Shown in pieces: positions 35,240 to 46,851 of a DNA stretch of 64,000 bases. Position numbers and translations under genes: made by a program. The stretch is taken from assembly GCA_009193035.1 (NCBI GenBank), contig SWDT01000095.1, positions 1 through 64,000 of the forward strand, written 5' to 3'. Every line of letters begins with the position of its first letter. Position 1 is the stretch's first letter. This DNA is from Halicephalobus mephisto. Lineage: Eukaryota; Nematoda; Chromadorea; Rhabditida; Panagrolaimidae. The notes beneath the pieces were generated by a model. That model had not been told where the DNA came from and searched no databases. It saw only the letters and a list, made by a program, of their open reading frames with translations.

Positions 35240-36270
35240 GATGTTTGTCGATATTTAATCTTTAATATTACCATATTTTCGATCGTAAACAAGATAGTCA
35301 GGTCATCTGAGAGTAGTAAAAAAGAAATGTCAAAATCCGTTCAGTAGTTGTTGAACTGTAATTTTTTAAATTCGGACTTTTTAGGGACATCCTGTACGAA
35401 ATCGCGAATAAAACATTTTTAATTACATAAAAAATATAATTAATGACGACGTTAGGATATCCTTTAATCAACGTTATTTTATTTGACATAAGTTCTGTCG
35501 TGATTTGGATTCTAGAAATGAGTTCAAGGATGTTTTGTCTTTCGCGGTCGGTTACGGTAGGATTCTGCAAAAATTTTTAGATTTTTTACGACTTAGGAAA
35601 TTTTTCTGAAAATTGCCTTTTATGAAAGATTCTAAAATCCTCTAAGATCTGACGGAAGTGTTTAGAAGACTCCAGAATCCAAACGAAGACTCTGATTTTT
35701 TTAAAATTTCGTACAACTTCCAAAAATCGAACAAAAATTTCAAAATTTTCTGAAATCGATGTAAAAAATTCTAAGAAATTCGTGTCGAGACAATTTTGTA
35801 ATATTTTTTATTTCTATAATATTTCAATTTTCAGCATATCTAAAAAATCAGATTCTGAAGGTTTCTAAAAAATCCAAAAATTCGTGTCGAAACAATTTTG
35901 TAAAAAAAGTTTGTTTTTAATTTTCAAAATAGTTTGATTTTTAATACATATTTAAAAAATCAAATTTCAATGATTTTTTAAAAGATAATTTTGTAAAAAA
36001 AGTTTGTTTTTAATTTTCAAAATAGTTTGATTTTTAAAATATTTGTAGTGTGAAATTTTGAACTCAAAAAATTTTTAAATTTCCCTTGAGATTATTTCGT
36101 AAAAAATTTATTTTTAAAATAGTATGATTTGTATTTATACGTTTTTTGCACAGGATATCAAGTTCTTTTTTAACGTAAATAACCAATTATCGTATTGAAT
36201 CAATTACTCAGTACTTGAAATCCCCAGAAACCTCAAATTTAGCTTCATTTTAGTCTTTTAGCTCTTGTAC
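35240..36270. other. short island then AT-rich filler
   Basis: About 35290-35570 holds a 90-codon minus-strand frame (MQNPTVTDRERQNILELISR...) without a recognised domain or splice partners. From 35580 the DNA is AT-rich, with TTCGTGTCGAGACAATTTTG at 35780 and a variant at 35880, and a direct repeat (AAAAAAAGTTTGTTTTTAAT) at 35900 and 35995. Confidence 0.4.
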
Positions 36271-36274
36271 CATT

Positions 36275-37110
36275 GTTAGGACAGGAACTAGACTAGAAAG
36301 AGAGGACTTGAAGAGATGGTCTGAATACGAAGGAATGTAGCATACTGTAGGGCATGAGTAAGACTCGGTTGTATTGTGTAGGGTTATTTTTGATAATTGT
36401 CTTATCCTGCTGGTAAAGGTTATTATTGTACTTCTGTTTTCTATCTTACTAGCTGGTTTTTAATCAATCCTATCTATTACTAAATTACTGTTAAGCAGGA
36501 ACTGAACTAGAAAGAGAGGACTTGAACAGATGGTCTGAATACGAAGGAATATAGCATACTGTAGGGCATGAGTAAGACTCGGTTGTATTGTGTAGGGTTA
36601 TTTTTGATAATTGTCTTATTCTGCTGGTAAAGGTTATTATTGAACTTCTGTTTTCTATTCTACTAGCTGGTTTTTAATCAATCCTATTTATTATTAGATT
36701 TCAGTTAGGACAGGAACTAGACTAGAAAAAAAGGACTTGAAGAGATGGTCTGAATACGAAGGAATGTAGCATATTTTATAACATAAGTGAGACTCTCGGT
36801 TGTATTGTGTAGGGTTATTTTTGATAATTGTCTTATCCTGCTGGTAAAGGTTATTACTTTACTTCCGTTTTCTATCCTACTAGTTGGTTTTCAATCAAGC
36901 TTATTTATTATTAGATTACAGTTAAGCAGGAACTGAACTAAAAAGAAAGGACCTGAGGCGATAATTTAAATACCAAGGAATGTAGCATACTGTATAACAT
37001 GAGTGAGACTCTGTTGTCTTGTGTAGGAGTATTTTTAATAATGGATATCTGTGTCTTATTCTATTAGTAAAATTTTTAATTTACTTCTGTTTTCTATCCC
37101 AGTAGTCATG
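36275..37110. repeat. ~212-bp tandem array, four copies, of the GGACTTGAAGAGATGG family
   Basis: Copies start near 36275, 36490, 36706 and 36920 and share AGGAACTAGACTAGAAAGAG, AGGACTTGAAGAGATGGTCT, GAATACGAAGGAATGTAGCA, TACTGTAGGGCATGAGT and TCTTATCCTGCTGGTAAAGG. The same unit occurs in introns and intergenic DNA at 12950, 13205, 52705 and 58625. Confidence 0.9.
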
Positions 37111-37540
37111 TTTGTCATTTTCGACCTTAATAGAAGCCTATGAATAATTTTAAAAATCTCCTGACTCATTTTTTGGATTTTTTCGGGCTGTCCTCGTAAC
37201 CCCAAGCAACAGATTTCTTTATTCTTTTTGTTCCATTTTTCAGAAATTACCGTACTACGAATAATAATTTTATTTTTCAAAAAGAACAAGATGTACTAGA
37301 GTTGCAAAAAACACGAATTGTGCTTTCGTTAATCGTTGATCCTTGAGTTGTTTTAGGCCTTCATTATTGGAAAATTTTATTTGCATTAAGAAAAAATTCA
37401 AACTTGAATTTGGAAAATAATCGGTCGGAGGAGGCTGAGTACAAGTGAAAAAAGCGCCTATTGTTGTCTGATGTTCTTGAACTTTGGGGATTCTGTAAAG
37501 ACGAATTAATTCAAACATGATTTATTATATCTGAAAGTCT
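37110..37540 (-). other. unassigned minus-strand open frame, possible exon
   Basis: A frame of 82 codons begins at ATG 37518 on the minus strand, 12 bases after a good acceptor (ACTTTCAG), as at a trans-splice site. It reads MFELIRLYRIPKVQEHQTTI and contains CTQPPPTDYFPNSS. A 47-bp stretch ending TTCGTAG could be an intron, but the frame closes five codons later. A second frame (37289-37056) overlaps its end. I cannot name a family; this could be a short gene, a gene fragment or chance. Confidence 0.2.
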
Positions 37541-38130
37541 GTAAAATAGTCGACACTAAAATCAAATTTTTACAAGGTAATTGGATAGATAGACCTGCCA
37601 GAAAGTTGCAAGCAAACTGCGAATTTTGTTTTTGATATATCTGCTCTAATGTTGCAAGCAAACTGCGGATTTTACTTTAATTTTGACTTTAATGTTGATA
37701 TATTTGGTCAAATGTTGCAAGCAAACTGCGAATTTCGATGTTGATATATATGCTCTAATGTTGCAAGCAAACTGCCAATTTCGATGTTAATATATCTGCT
37801 CTAATGTTGCAAGCAAACTGCCAATTTCGATGTTAATATATCTGCTCTAATGTTGCAAGCAAACTGCGGATTTTGATATTGACTTATTTGCTCAAATGTT
37901 GCAAGCAAATTGCGGGTTTCAGTTTTGATATATCTGCTCAAATGTTGCACCCAAACTGCCAATTTCGATGTTGACTTATTTGCCCAAATGTTGTACACAA
38001 AATATGAGTTTTGATGTTGACTTATTTGCTTAAATATTGCGAGGAAATTGCAGATTTTACTTTGACTTTGATGTTGACCTATCTGCTCGAATGTTGCACG
38101 CAAACTGCGAATTTGATTTTGACTTCTTTG
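37540..38130. repeat. ~60-bp tandem array of TTGCAAGCAAACTGC, about ten copies
   Basis: The unit AATGTTGCAAGCAAACTGCG with TTTCGATGTTGATATATCTG repeats about ten times, with drift at both ends. It begins with the same lead sequence (GTCTGTAAAATAGTCGACAC) as the repeats near 8560 and 21340. Confidence 0.85.
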
Positions 38131-39400
38131 TGGACTTTGGGACTGAGGATTAAAAGAGCAAATTATTAATCCTGTTCCTGACACGAATCTCAGATTAGCT
38201 GTTTTTATTTTTTAAATTCTTGAAAATTTTTAAATTAGGTTTTAAAAAATCGAAATTTTATTTCCGAAAAAATTATCGAAAATAATAATTTAGAATTAAA
38301 TTACAGCTTTAGAATCAAATACAATTATCACTTCGGCAAAACCAAAATTGAATAACTTTTTTATTAAATTATTTTTTCCATCTCGATCTCTACCTGATTG
38401 CTTACGTCATCGAGTTTCGTTTCGGCGGAAAACGCGCAATTTTGTCTTTTATGGTCTTGGGGAGAATCGTGATTTTGTTGGTTTTTGAACTTGACAGAGT
38501 ACTGTAATCAAATAATCGAAAGAAATTTTATGTATTTGGATCCAAAGTTCAAAATAAAACTTCCGTACTTTTTCATGTGATCTTAACGTGAATTTTTTTA
38601 TTTTCTTTGATTCTGAAACGATTGTTTTTCATCAAGTTTAAATTTTAATTATTTTAAAAAATTTTAATTTCAATTATTTTAAAAAATTTTAATTTCAACT
38701 ATTTAAAAAAATTTTAATTTCAATTACTTTAAAAATTTTTAATTTCAATTATTTTAAAAAATTTTAATTTTAATTATTTTAAAAATTTTAATTTTAATTA
38801 TTTTAAAAAATTTTAATTTTAATTATTTTTAAAATTTTGACTTTTTTAAATTTTTTATTTCAAATTTTTAATTTTAATTATTTTTTTAATTTCGGATTTT
38901 TTTGACTTTTATTTCCTACAGTAATGTAGACTTCGTCCCACCCCTAATTCGGATGATGTTGGCTTTAAAAAATTCCGCAAAAATTTTTTGCAAAGTTCCA
39001 CAATGTACGGTAGGAGTAGGATAAGCTTTACTCAGTACTACCGGGTGTCAATTAACTTTAAAAAACTTTAAAATCGATTTTTTTACTTTTGCTTATTGGA
39101 TTAGGAATGCCCAATTTTAAAAAGTAATATTTGGCACATTTGTGTCAAAATTAAATAAATGTACTTTTAAGTGGTTTTCGACTTTGGGGAAATACTCGGG
39201 AATTTTCTATTTTTTCACCTGGATAAATATTTCTTAAATTGATTGAATTTGTCTTTCTGGGGATAATTGACGTGGCTTTTTATTCACAAACAAAATTTGA
39301 ATGATTTGGAAATTAATTTTAGTCATTATTTTTAAATTAAAAGAATACTGTTTTTTGCATTCCAGTTGCGAACAGTGGCAAAAACTTTCTAAATGCTTTT
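38130..39400. other. AT-rich stretch, no gene seen
   Basis: About 38640-38890 is a simple tandem repeat of TTTTAATTTCAATTATTTTAA type. Slightly more balanced pieces lie at 38380-38520 and 38920-39060 but carry no open frame of interest. Confidence 0.5.
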
Positions 39401-40560
39401 CTGAGTTACTACCTCAACAATTCATACTGTAAGGATAGCCATTGGGAAAAAGGACATTATTTGTGAAGCAAATTGTCAGGATAGTGTCTAGAAGTCGTTT
39501 AAATCAGTCACTATTCTAACGATTTGTACTGACAGTAGCAATTGCTAAAATAGTGTCCAAAAGTCATTCTTTCTAGTCACTATCCAGATTATCTATATGA
39601 GCAATAGAAATCTTAGGATAGTGTCTAAAAGTCGTTCAAATCAGTCACTATCCAGATTATTTATATCATCATTAGAAATCGCCAGGATAGTGTCCAAAAG
39701 TCATTTTTTCCAATCACTATCCAGATTATTTATATCACCAATAGAAATCTTAGGATAGTGTTTAAAAATCACTTCTTTTAGTCACTATCCTGATATTTTC
39801 TGTTGTAAAAATAGTAGATAAAGAAATAAATATTCTTTTCAAAAATGACCTGGAATAGTATTTACAAGGGACCAAAAACCGTTCGAATCAATCATTATCC
39901 CCGGTAGTTTCTACTACGACTATGGTGACTGAAAATAGACACTATTGGTTTCCAAAAATAATCTCGACCATTGTTTACCAAAGATTACAAATCAGTCACT
40001 ATCCATGATTGTTACTACAAAAATAACGACTGATCAAACACTATTATCGATTAAAATTATTTTGGAAAGTTCAAAACACTATTCGGAATTAATTCGATTT
40101 CGGAATTCAGAATAGTGTTTGAAGTAATACAAAGATCACTTAATTCAGTTACTATTTTGGCAATTTTAACGTGTTTTGGATAGTGTCCAAAATATTACAA
40201 AGATCACTTAACTCAGTCACTATCCTGACAATTTAATAAAAAATATTTTGGATAGTGTCCAAAATATTACAAAGATCACTTAATTCAGTCACTATCCTGA
40301 CAATTTAATAAAAAATATTTTGGATAGTGTCCAAAATATTACAAAGATCACTTAATTCAGTCACTATCCTGACAATTTTAACGTGTTTTGGATAGTGTCC
40401 AAAATACTCCAAAGATAGCTTTAATCAATCCCTATCCTGACAATTTCCACTTTTTTGATGGTATCTAGACTATTGCAAAGATCACTTTAATCAATCACTA
40501 CCTCGACACGTTCTCTGGATAGTGTCCAAAATTGTCACTATCTTGATTTTATTTTCGATA
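39400..40560. repeat. large GGATAGTG/CACTATCC array
   Basis: More than a kilobase of alternating GGATAGTGTC and CACTATCC words makes about 13-15 units with a period near 80 bp. The stretch 40130-40410 contains nearly identical copies (GATAGTGTCCAAAATATTAC; AAAGATCACTTAATTCAGTC; ACTATCCTGACAATTTAA), so local amplification was recent. The outer units are more diverged. Confidence 0.9.
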
Positions 40561-41824
40561 TAATGTTTTTTCGAAATTTTGTTTTTCAAATTTTGTATAA
40601 CTTAGTTTGAAAGTAAATATTGACCTGAGAACTATCCCCAACCCCTTCTGTTTTTGTTGTTAAAACGTACAAATCCGAGTATGTCTGAACTCGTTCTCTC
40701 TCCCGAACATTGATCAGTACCGCCTCCTTCTGTCGGAGCTGAAAAACAGACGTAGTTCAGGAGTGCATGTCCTCTAAGTTTCCATTTTTGGAAACTGTCG
40801 ATCCAACGAGTATAAACACATACTGATGGATGATGGAAGTTTTACCTACGGAAACAAGAAAGAACAGGTTTGTGCTTGTGGGCTGTCCCTGTCGCCACGC
40901 GCAGCATCGGTTCTTTGAAGATCCTCCAGTGTTTTTGGTACATTTGCTCTCGTTTAAGGTTCATTTTCCGCGAAATGTGGAATTGTTTTAAATTATTTCG
41001 AAATTTATCAATTACTATTTTCAATTATTTCGAAATTCATCAATTACTATTTTCAATTATTTCGAAATTTATCAATTATTGTTTTCAATTATTTCCGAAT
41101 TTGTTACTTATTGTTTCTTTAAAGTTGTTTTTATTGAAAATTTTCATTTTTATAAAATTTATTAAATTTCATATTTTTTCGAATTTATTGTAAATTTTAA
41201 AAAACAATAATATTCGAAAATTGATCGAATTTGGTAAATTTTGTCAACTTTGAAGATGTGTGTAAATTTCAAATTTTGTTTTTTATATTTTTGTTCAAAT
41301 TTGAATTTTTTTCTTTTTATGTAAAATTAGGTAATTTTCCGAAGTTGTGATTTTTAGAACGTAATAATACTTTAAAATTGATCGGATTCTGATTAATCTA
41401 AAAAATTGATATGAATTTAAAAAATTACTCTAAAAAATTCATATATCAATTTTATTAATAATTTTCGAATATTGATTTATCAATTTAAAAAATTCATATA
41501 TCAACTTTATTAATAATTTTTGAATATTGATTTATCAATTTAAAAAATTCATATATCAATTTTAAAAGTAAATTTAATATAAAATATGTTTTTTAAAAAT
41601 GTTAAATATTGGCCTAAAACTTGAAAAATATCCTTTATCACTTTTCAGACAATTTCGTTACTTTTTTATCGTGTTGCTTTCGAATTCGCCTAATTAACGA
41701 AGTTCAAGTGTTCAGTGAAATTTAGTTTTTCTTGTTCGTGTATCGATTTTCAAACTGACGTGAAACGCACTCGAGTACAATTAAACTATTGTAATGAATG
41801 AGAAAAGAACTTTTTTAGTTTATC
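40560..41824. other. upstream region of the nuclear receptor gene
   Basis: About 40640-40990 has balanced composition and may hold an upstream exon or promoter; I could not link it in phase to the receptor. About 41420-41580 is a tandem repeat of AAAATTCATATATCAATTTT, about three copies. No other gene is seen. Confidence 0.45.
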
Positions 41825-44800
41825 ATGAATTCATCAGGCGATCAAAATACCATGGATGTGGCCTCCCCAACACGTAAGTTTTTTTAATTCTTCACATATG
41901 AATCTCATTTTTTAAGTTTTTCATATATGAATTTTGTTATTTTTTAAGTTTTTCATATATGAATCTCATATTTTTAAAATTCTTCATATATGAATCTCAT
42001 ATTTTTAAAATTCTTCATATATGAATTTTATTATTTTTAAAATTCTTCATATATGAATTTTGTTATTTTTTAAGTTTTTCATATATTAATTTTATGTTTT
42101 TTAAAACTTTTTTGTATATGAAATTGTTATTTTTAGCGTCCCCAGAATACTCCACATCTGATGATGAAGAAGCTTCCAGAGAATCTTATGGGGTTTCTGG
42201 AATCAGAATTTTCGACAATGAAGCTTCGATGACTGCGAATTCCAATGGACCAACAAACGAAATTAATTTCTCGACTCTGCAGACCACAGTGACCACTAGT
42301 CAGGTCCAATTGTCTTCATCGTTGCCTTCGACTTCTGCATCTGATACTGTCAACTCAGATCCACTTCAAACAAACGCAAATTCCCAGAATTCTACAGGAC
42401 GAAAACGGACTTTCAGCATCAGCGAATCTCAGCCCGCGGGAGACCGAAGAACAGCGACGAAGATCTGCAGAGTTTGTGGCGATAAAGCCTACAGGTCAGT
42501 GTTCTTTGACCACGGCGATTCCTGTATTTTTTGAGTTTCTGGATTTTTTACACATGAAAAGCATGTAAATTTCATGTCTTCAAAAATATCTGTTTTTCGA
42601 TATATTGAAAACAGTTCAATTTCATATTTTTAAAATATTTAATTTTTTTTAAAATATTTTAAATACCGAAAATTCATATATCGGAATAACTTAAAACTTT
42701 CGATATATCAGGAATGTGTAAATTTCATATATTAAGGATTTCTAGATTTCATTAATATGTCGAAATTACTTAAATTTCATATATCGAAAAAATTTAAATA
42801 TCTCGATATATCAAAAACATCTAAATTTCATTCACGTATTTGAAATATCGAAATCCATATATCCAACGTACCTAAATTTCTTTCATGTATCAAAACTGCG
42901 TGAATTTGACATGTCAAAAACATTCGAAAGTCAAATATCCAACGTACCTAAATTTCTTTCACGTATCAATCAAGGTCTTTTTAGTTATAACTTTAACGTG
43001 ATCACTTGTGAATCTTGCAAGGCGTTTTTCCGTCGAAATGCCAACAAGGAAAAAGAAATAAGATGTCCTTTCAACGACCAATGCGACATCAATATTGTCT
43101 CCAGAAGATTCTGCCAACGATGTCGGCTTCAGAAGTGCTTCAGAGTTGGGATGAAGAAGGAATGGATCATGAGTGAAGAAGCTAGACTTGAGAAGAAACA
43201 AAGAATTCTGGATAATCGGGAAAGAAGGGCTGCTGAAAGACAAGCGGAAGAAAAAGCGAACAAAGGAAACGCTGAAGAACTTGCTGCGGCTATTGCTGGA
43301 CAACAACTTCAGAATTCTAATCCTAATAATCCGGCTGTGGCTCAAGTAGCAGCAGCTTTACTTCCAGCAACTGTTCCGTTTAATAATCCTGTTGTTCAAC
43401 CGTTACTTGCTGCAACTAATACGCCTCAGGCAGCGGCTCCTGAAGTCGCTCAGTTGGCCGCCGCGGTCGCTCAGGTCGCGGCTGCTCATGGAGCTTCGAC
43501 CATTCCAAATACGACTTTTCCGGCAATTCCGACTCAGAATAATCCAGGTCAAATGGAAACGGAACGAGCTCTGATTGCTTCAATTGCGGCAAATGCAAAT
43601 GTGTCTGGATCGGTTTCTCAATCTTCGACAAATTCTTCATTTGTTCCTAATCAACAACAAATTGTAAATCAATTTACAGCTGTACAGATTCAACAAGCAC
43701 AATTGGAACAACAACTTCAACAACAAGCGACTGTTCAACAAATTGCGGCAGTTCAAGCCGTTCAAGCAGCTCAAGCCCAAGCAGCGGCTCAAATCGTCCA
43801 ACAACAACAACAGCAACTTGTCGCCGCAGTCGCTGCTGCTGCGGCTTCGACGATCGTTCCGACAGCTCCACAGACGCAGAAACCGACAGTTGTTAATGTT
43901 CCTAGTATTACTGCTACAACGACAGGGGTTCAAGCACAGAATTTGCAGTCTCAGATACCTCAATCGACGGACATGGTGACTATCCCTAGGGATGTTCTTA
44001 TTAAACTTGTCGAACAGAAAATAGAACAACCACAATCCGTCCCTGGAAACGCAGTGCCGTTGAAATGTCAATGTCATTGTACTTGTGGTCGTTATCCGAA
44101 CGATTTGTTGATTGTAGACAAAGTTATGACAGATCTTCTAGAAAATTCCACAAAATACAACAATTCAAAACCGTTATCTCAATTATCTCCAAAAAGAGAA
44201 GAACTTTCACCTCCATCAACCATGATATCAGGAACACCGCCTCAGAACACACTGATACAAGCCGCGATCCAGCAAGTCACCCAACCGATCATGTTCCAGC
44301 CCATGTGCACCGGAGTCGGCCAGATTCCAGCCACCACCATCCCACTCCAGATGGATGATGACTACATGTTCAAAGTGAGTTCCCAAAAATTTCTGAAAAA
44401 TAACATAATTAACAACAATAGTAGTAATCCTCAAAGTAGTAACGATAGTAAAAACAATAAAAATAATAATTTAAACAGAAACATTAGTGTTAATAATTGA
44501 AGTAGTACTACTAATGATACGAATAATAGTAATGACAGAAGTAGTAGAAGTTGTAGAACTGTAAATACTAGAAATAGTAGTAATAGTAACTATAAAAATG
44601 TTGGCAGTAGTAGTAGTAATAACAGTAGTAGAACTGTAAGTACTAAAAATAGTAGTAATGGTAACTGTAAAGATGTTGGCAGTAATAGTAGTAGTAGCAG
44701 TAGTAGAACTGTAAGTACTAAAAATAGTAGTAATAGTTAACATCGAAGTAATAGTTATAGTAGTAGGACTACAAGTACTAAAAATAGTAGTAGTAGAAGT

Positions 44801-45297
44801 GGTAGTAGTAGTAATGATAGTAGAAATATAACTTGTAGTTATGACAGTAATAGTAGTACTGATAATAATTAAGAATTAGAAACAACATTTTTCTTACTCA
44901 AAATTTCAAAGCCCTCGAGGCAGAACTTTAATTTTGAAGTATCGACTAGAAAATTTTTTTTACTTTATTGAAAATCACTGAATTAAGAAAATTCTTAAAG
45001 TTGATTAAAAAATCGAATTTTTTTAAATTTTAAAATTGTAATTTTTTAAAATCGAGTTTTTTAATGATGTTATTAACCAGATTAACCATCTAGTTAGAAA
45101 TCTAAACTCCACTCCGGACTTCTACCGTACCCTCGGGACCAAATTTGAACTCAAAGTGGGTGTTACCGTAATCTTTGTTTATTTTATTTTTTCTGCACTT
45201 TTCTCTGTGGGGTACTGTAGTCTGTGAATTTATAAATTATTAAATTTAAAAATAATAATTTTGAAATTTTCAGTCGATCCGAACCGCTGCTTGCTGA
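41825..45297 (+). CDS. DAF-12/NHR-8-family nuclear receptor with no visible ligand-binding domain
   Basis: Exons 41825-41873, 42137-42494 and 42985-44374 join in phase; a last small exon 45274-45297 (SIRTAAC, stop) gives 606 residues. The DNA-binding domain spans about residues 126-190: Cys127/130/144/147 and Cys163/169/179/182. The P-box CESCKAFFRR, with NFNVIT before it and VSRRFCQRCRLQKCF and GMKKEWI after, matches DAF-12, NHR-8 and NHR-48 (NR1J). Then come a charged helix, a long Gln/Ala-rich linker (about 250-460), a short Cys/His cluster (CQCHCTCG) and a Ser/Pro/Gln region. Family members normally carry a C-terminal ligand-binding domain of about 200 residues; none is found before the poly(A) signal at 45765. 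Reading through 44375 instead adds an Asn/Ser-rich tail ending at 44500. The DNA-binding part is certain; the 3' end is not. Confidence 0.83.
41880..42125. repeat. ~31-bp tandem repeat in receptor intron 1
   Basis: About seven copies of ATTCTTCATATATGAATCTC plus ATATTTTTAAA fill the intron. The core CATATATG is palindromic. Confidence 0.85.
44385..44875. repeat. AGTAGTAAT-type trinucleotide-rich region
   Basis: Nearly 500 bp is made of AGT, AAT and AAC triplets. On top of this is a unit of about 75-80 bp (AGAACTGTAAGTACTAAAAA, TAGTAGTAATGG, AAGATGTTGGCAGTA), at least three copies. The plus-strand frame stays open to 44500 and would encode Asn/Ser repeats if translated; the minus strand is open as Thr/Ile/Ser repeats, which is a composition effect. 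Confidence 0.85.
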
Positions 45298-45764
45298 TTT
45301 TTCTACTGTAAAAATTTTATTTTTTTTCAAAAATGAGCGAACATGGCACAGAATCGAAGTCCGGTTTTGCTGATTTTTAAGTAAGAAAAAATTAAAATGA
45401 TTTTAAAAATAATTTTTTTCAGAGTGGTTGGACGAGCTTTACTTGAGACGGTCAACAATGAGGATACAGTAATCTCTACAGTACTCAATCACTTCTCGAC
45501 GTCAAATTTCGAATTTTTGGTGGTCTATATTAGGCCAAATTTGTTCTGTTTGCTCAATTCCGAAACCGGTGTCGTCAGAAATTACTTTTATTTGTATATT
45601 ATATATACATTGGATTTTTATGATTTAGAATTTGTTTTGTATATTTGTACCGCTCAGGGGACTCCAGGGCAGAAGTTTACTTACTACGTATTGGTTACTG
45701 TAACGCCGTTATATTGCCTTTTATAGAAACAGGGACGGAGATAGCTCTCTATCGAAATTGATCG

Positions 45765-45770
45765 AATAAA
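45765..45770 (+). terminator. poly(A) signal of the receptor gene
   Basis: AATAAA about 470 bp after the proposed stop is the first clear signal downstream of the receptor exons. Confidence 0.5.
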
Positions 45771-45824
45771 GATTTTATTTTTCAATCAAAAATGTTTTTG
45801 AACGGTGACTACAATAGCTATTGT

Positions 45825-46510
45825 TTGTGCTCGATCCAGTCACTATCCTTGGAAGGAATGGGTGTCAATCCAGTCACTATCCTTGGGAGGAACAGGTGTC
45901 AATCTAGTCACTATCCTTGGCAGGAACGGGTGTCGATCCAGTCACTATCCTTGGAAGGAACGAGTGTCGATCGGAACAGTGGATATCATTTTCAGTTGTA
46001 GAGAGAAATAATTCTGGATAGTGTATGAGAATGATGTAAATCAGTCACTGTCCGGACGGTTCGTATTGATAGTAGAAATTGCAAAGATAGTGTCCAGAAA
46101 TCGCTCCTTTCAGTCACTATTTTAATAATTCGTATTGATAATGAAAATTGTAAAGATAGTGTGCAGAAATCATTTTTTGAGCCACTATCCAGACAATTTG
46201 TGGTGAAAGTGGGAATAGTGTCCATTAAAGGATAGAAATCGCTTAAACCAGTCACTATTCCGGCAATTTCTATTGACAATGAAAATTGCCAGGATAGTGT
46301 CTAGAAATTCTCCAAATCACTCACTATCCTGACGATTTTAATCTTAGTGTTTAAAAAGTAAAAAATCATCCTAATGAATTACTCTCGTGATAAGCTCACT
46401 GCAATAATAGTAAATCACTGGATTTTTTTTCGAGAAATCAATCTCGAATAGTGTCCAAAAATCCGCAAAGTCATTTTTCTCAATCAATATCTTATTCGCT
46501 TTCCATAACT
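45825..46510. repeat. CACTATCC repeats: a 38-bp tandem array followed by palindromic units
   Basis: About 45828-45975 has four direct copies of CCAGTCACTATCCTTGGAAG plus GAACGGGTGTCGAT, with only the CACTATCC half and no GGATAGTG partner. From 46015 the normal alternating units follow. Positions about 46145-46340 are the reverse complement of about 53415-53605, on the far side of the Sec16 gene. Confidence 0.85.
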
Positions 46511-46851
46511 CGCAGAAAATGTGTACCGTAATATCATTACACTGTAAATCTGCCGAATCGTAAATTCCAGTGGTCGGATATTTGGAAATAGAAATTCTGA
46601 AAATACTTTTAAATTATGTTTCGAAAACCGACACTGGGAACATTTGGCGTTGTTTCCCGAATGTCCAAAGGAGCAAGTTCGCTTTTCATTCGTTTTTCTT
46701 TGCCACGTGTACGCGTCTCTATTTCCCATCATTATTGTTTCATTTTTAAATTTTTATTCCTTATTTAGTCGTTATAACAACGAGATCGAACTTACCTATG
46801 ATTTGCAGGTAACCATTTCGCTTGTGGACTCCGGATTTTTCGTCAATCAAC

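Noticed and set aside
37801..38184. 127-codon minus-strand frame
   Set aside because: It is a direct translation of the 60-bp TTGCAAGCAAACTGC tandem array, so its repeats reflect the DNA and not a protein domain.
30435..40560. CRISPR-like arrays
   Set aside because: The repeats are diverged tandem or palindromic satellites in a eukaryotic genome with introns; there are no unique spacers of constant length and no cas genes.
43416..44434. Minus-strand and alternative plus-strand frames over the receptor linker
   Set aside because: They arise from CAA/GCA/CAG repeats that read as Leu-, Arg- or Ser-rich in other frames. The Gln/Ala frame continues directly from the zinc fingers.
45397..45726. 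109-codon frame after the receptor as a ligand-binding exon
   Set aside because: The acceptor at 45421 requires phase 2, which does not match the donor at 44374, and the sequence shows no ligand-binding helices.
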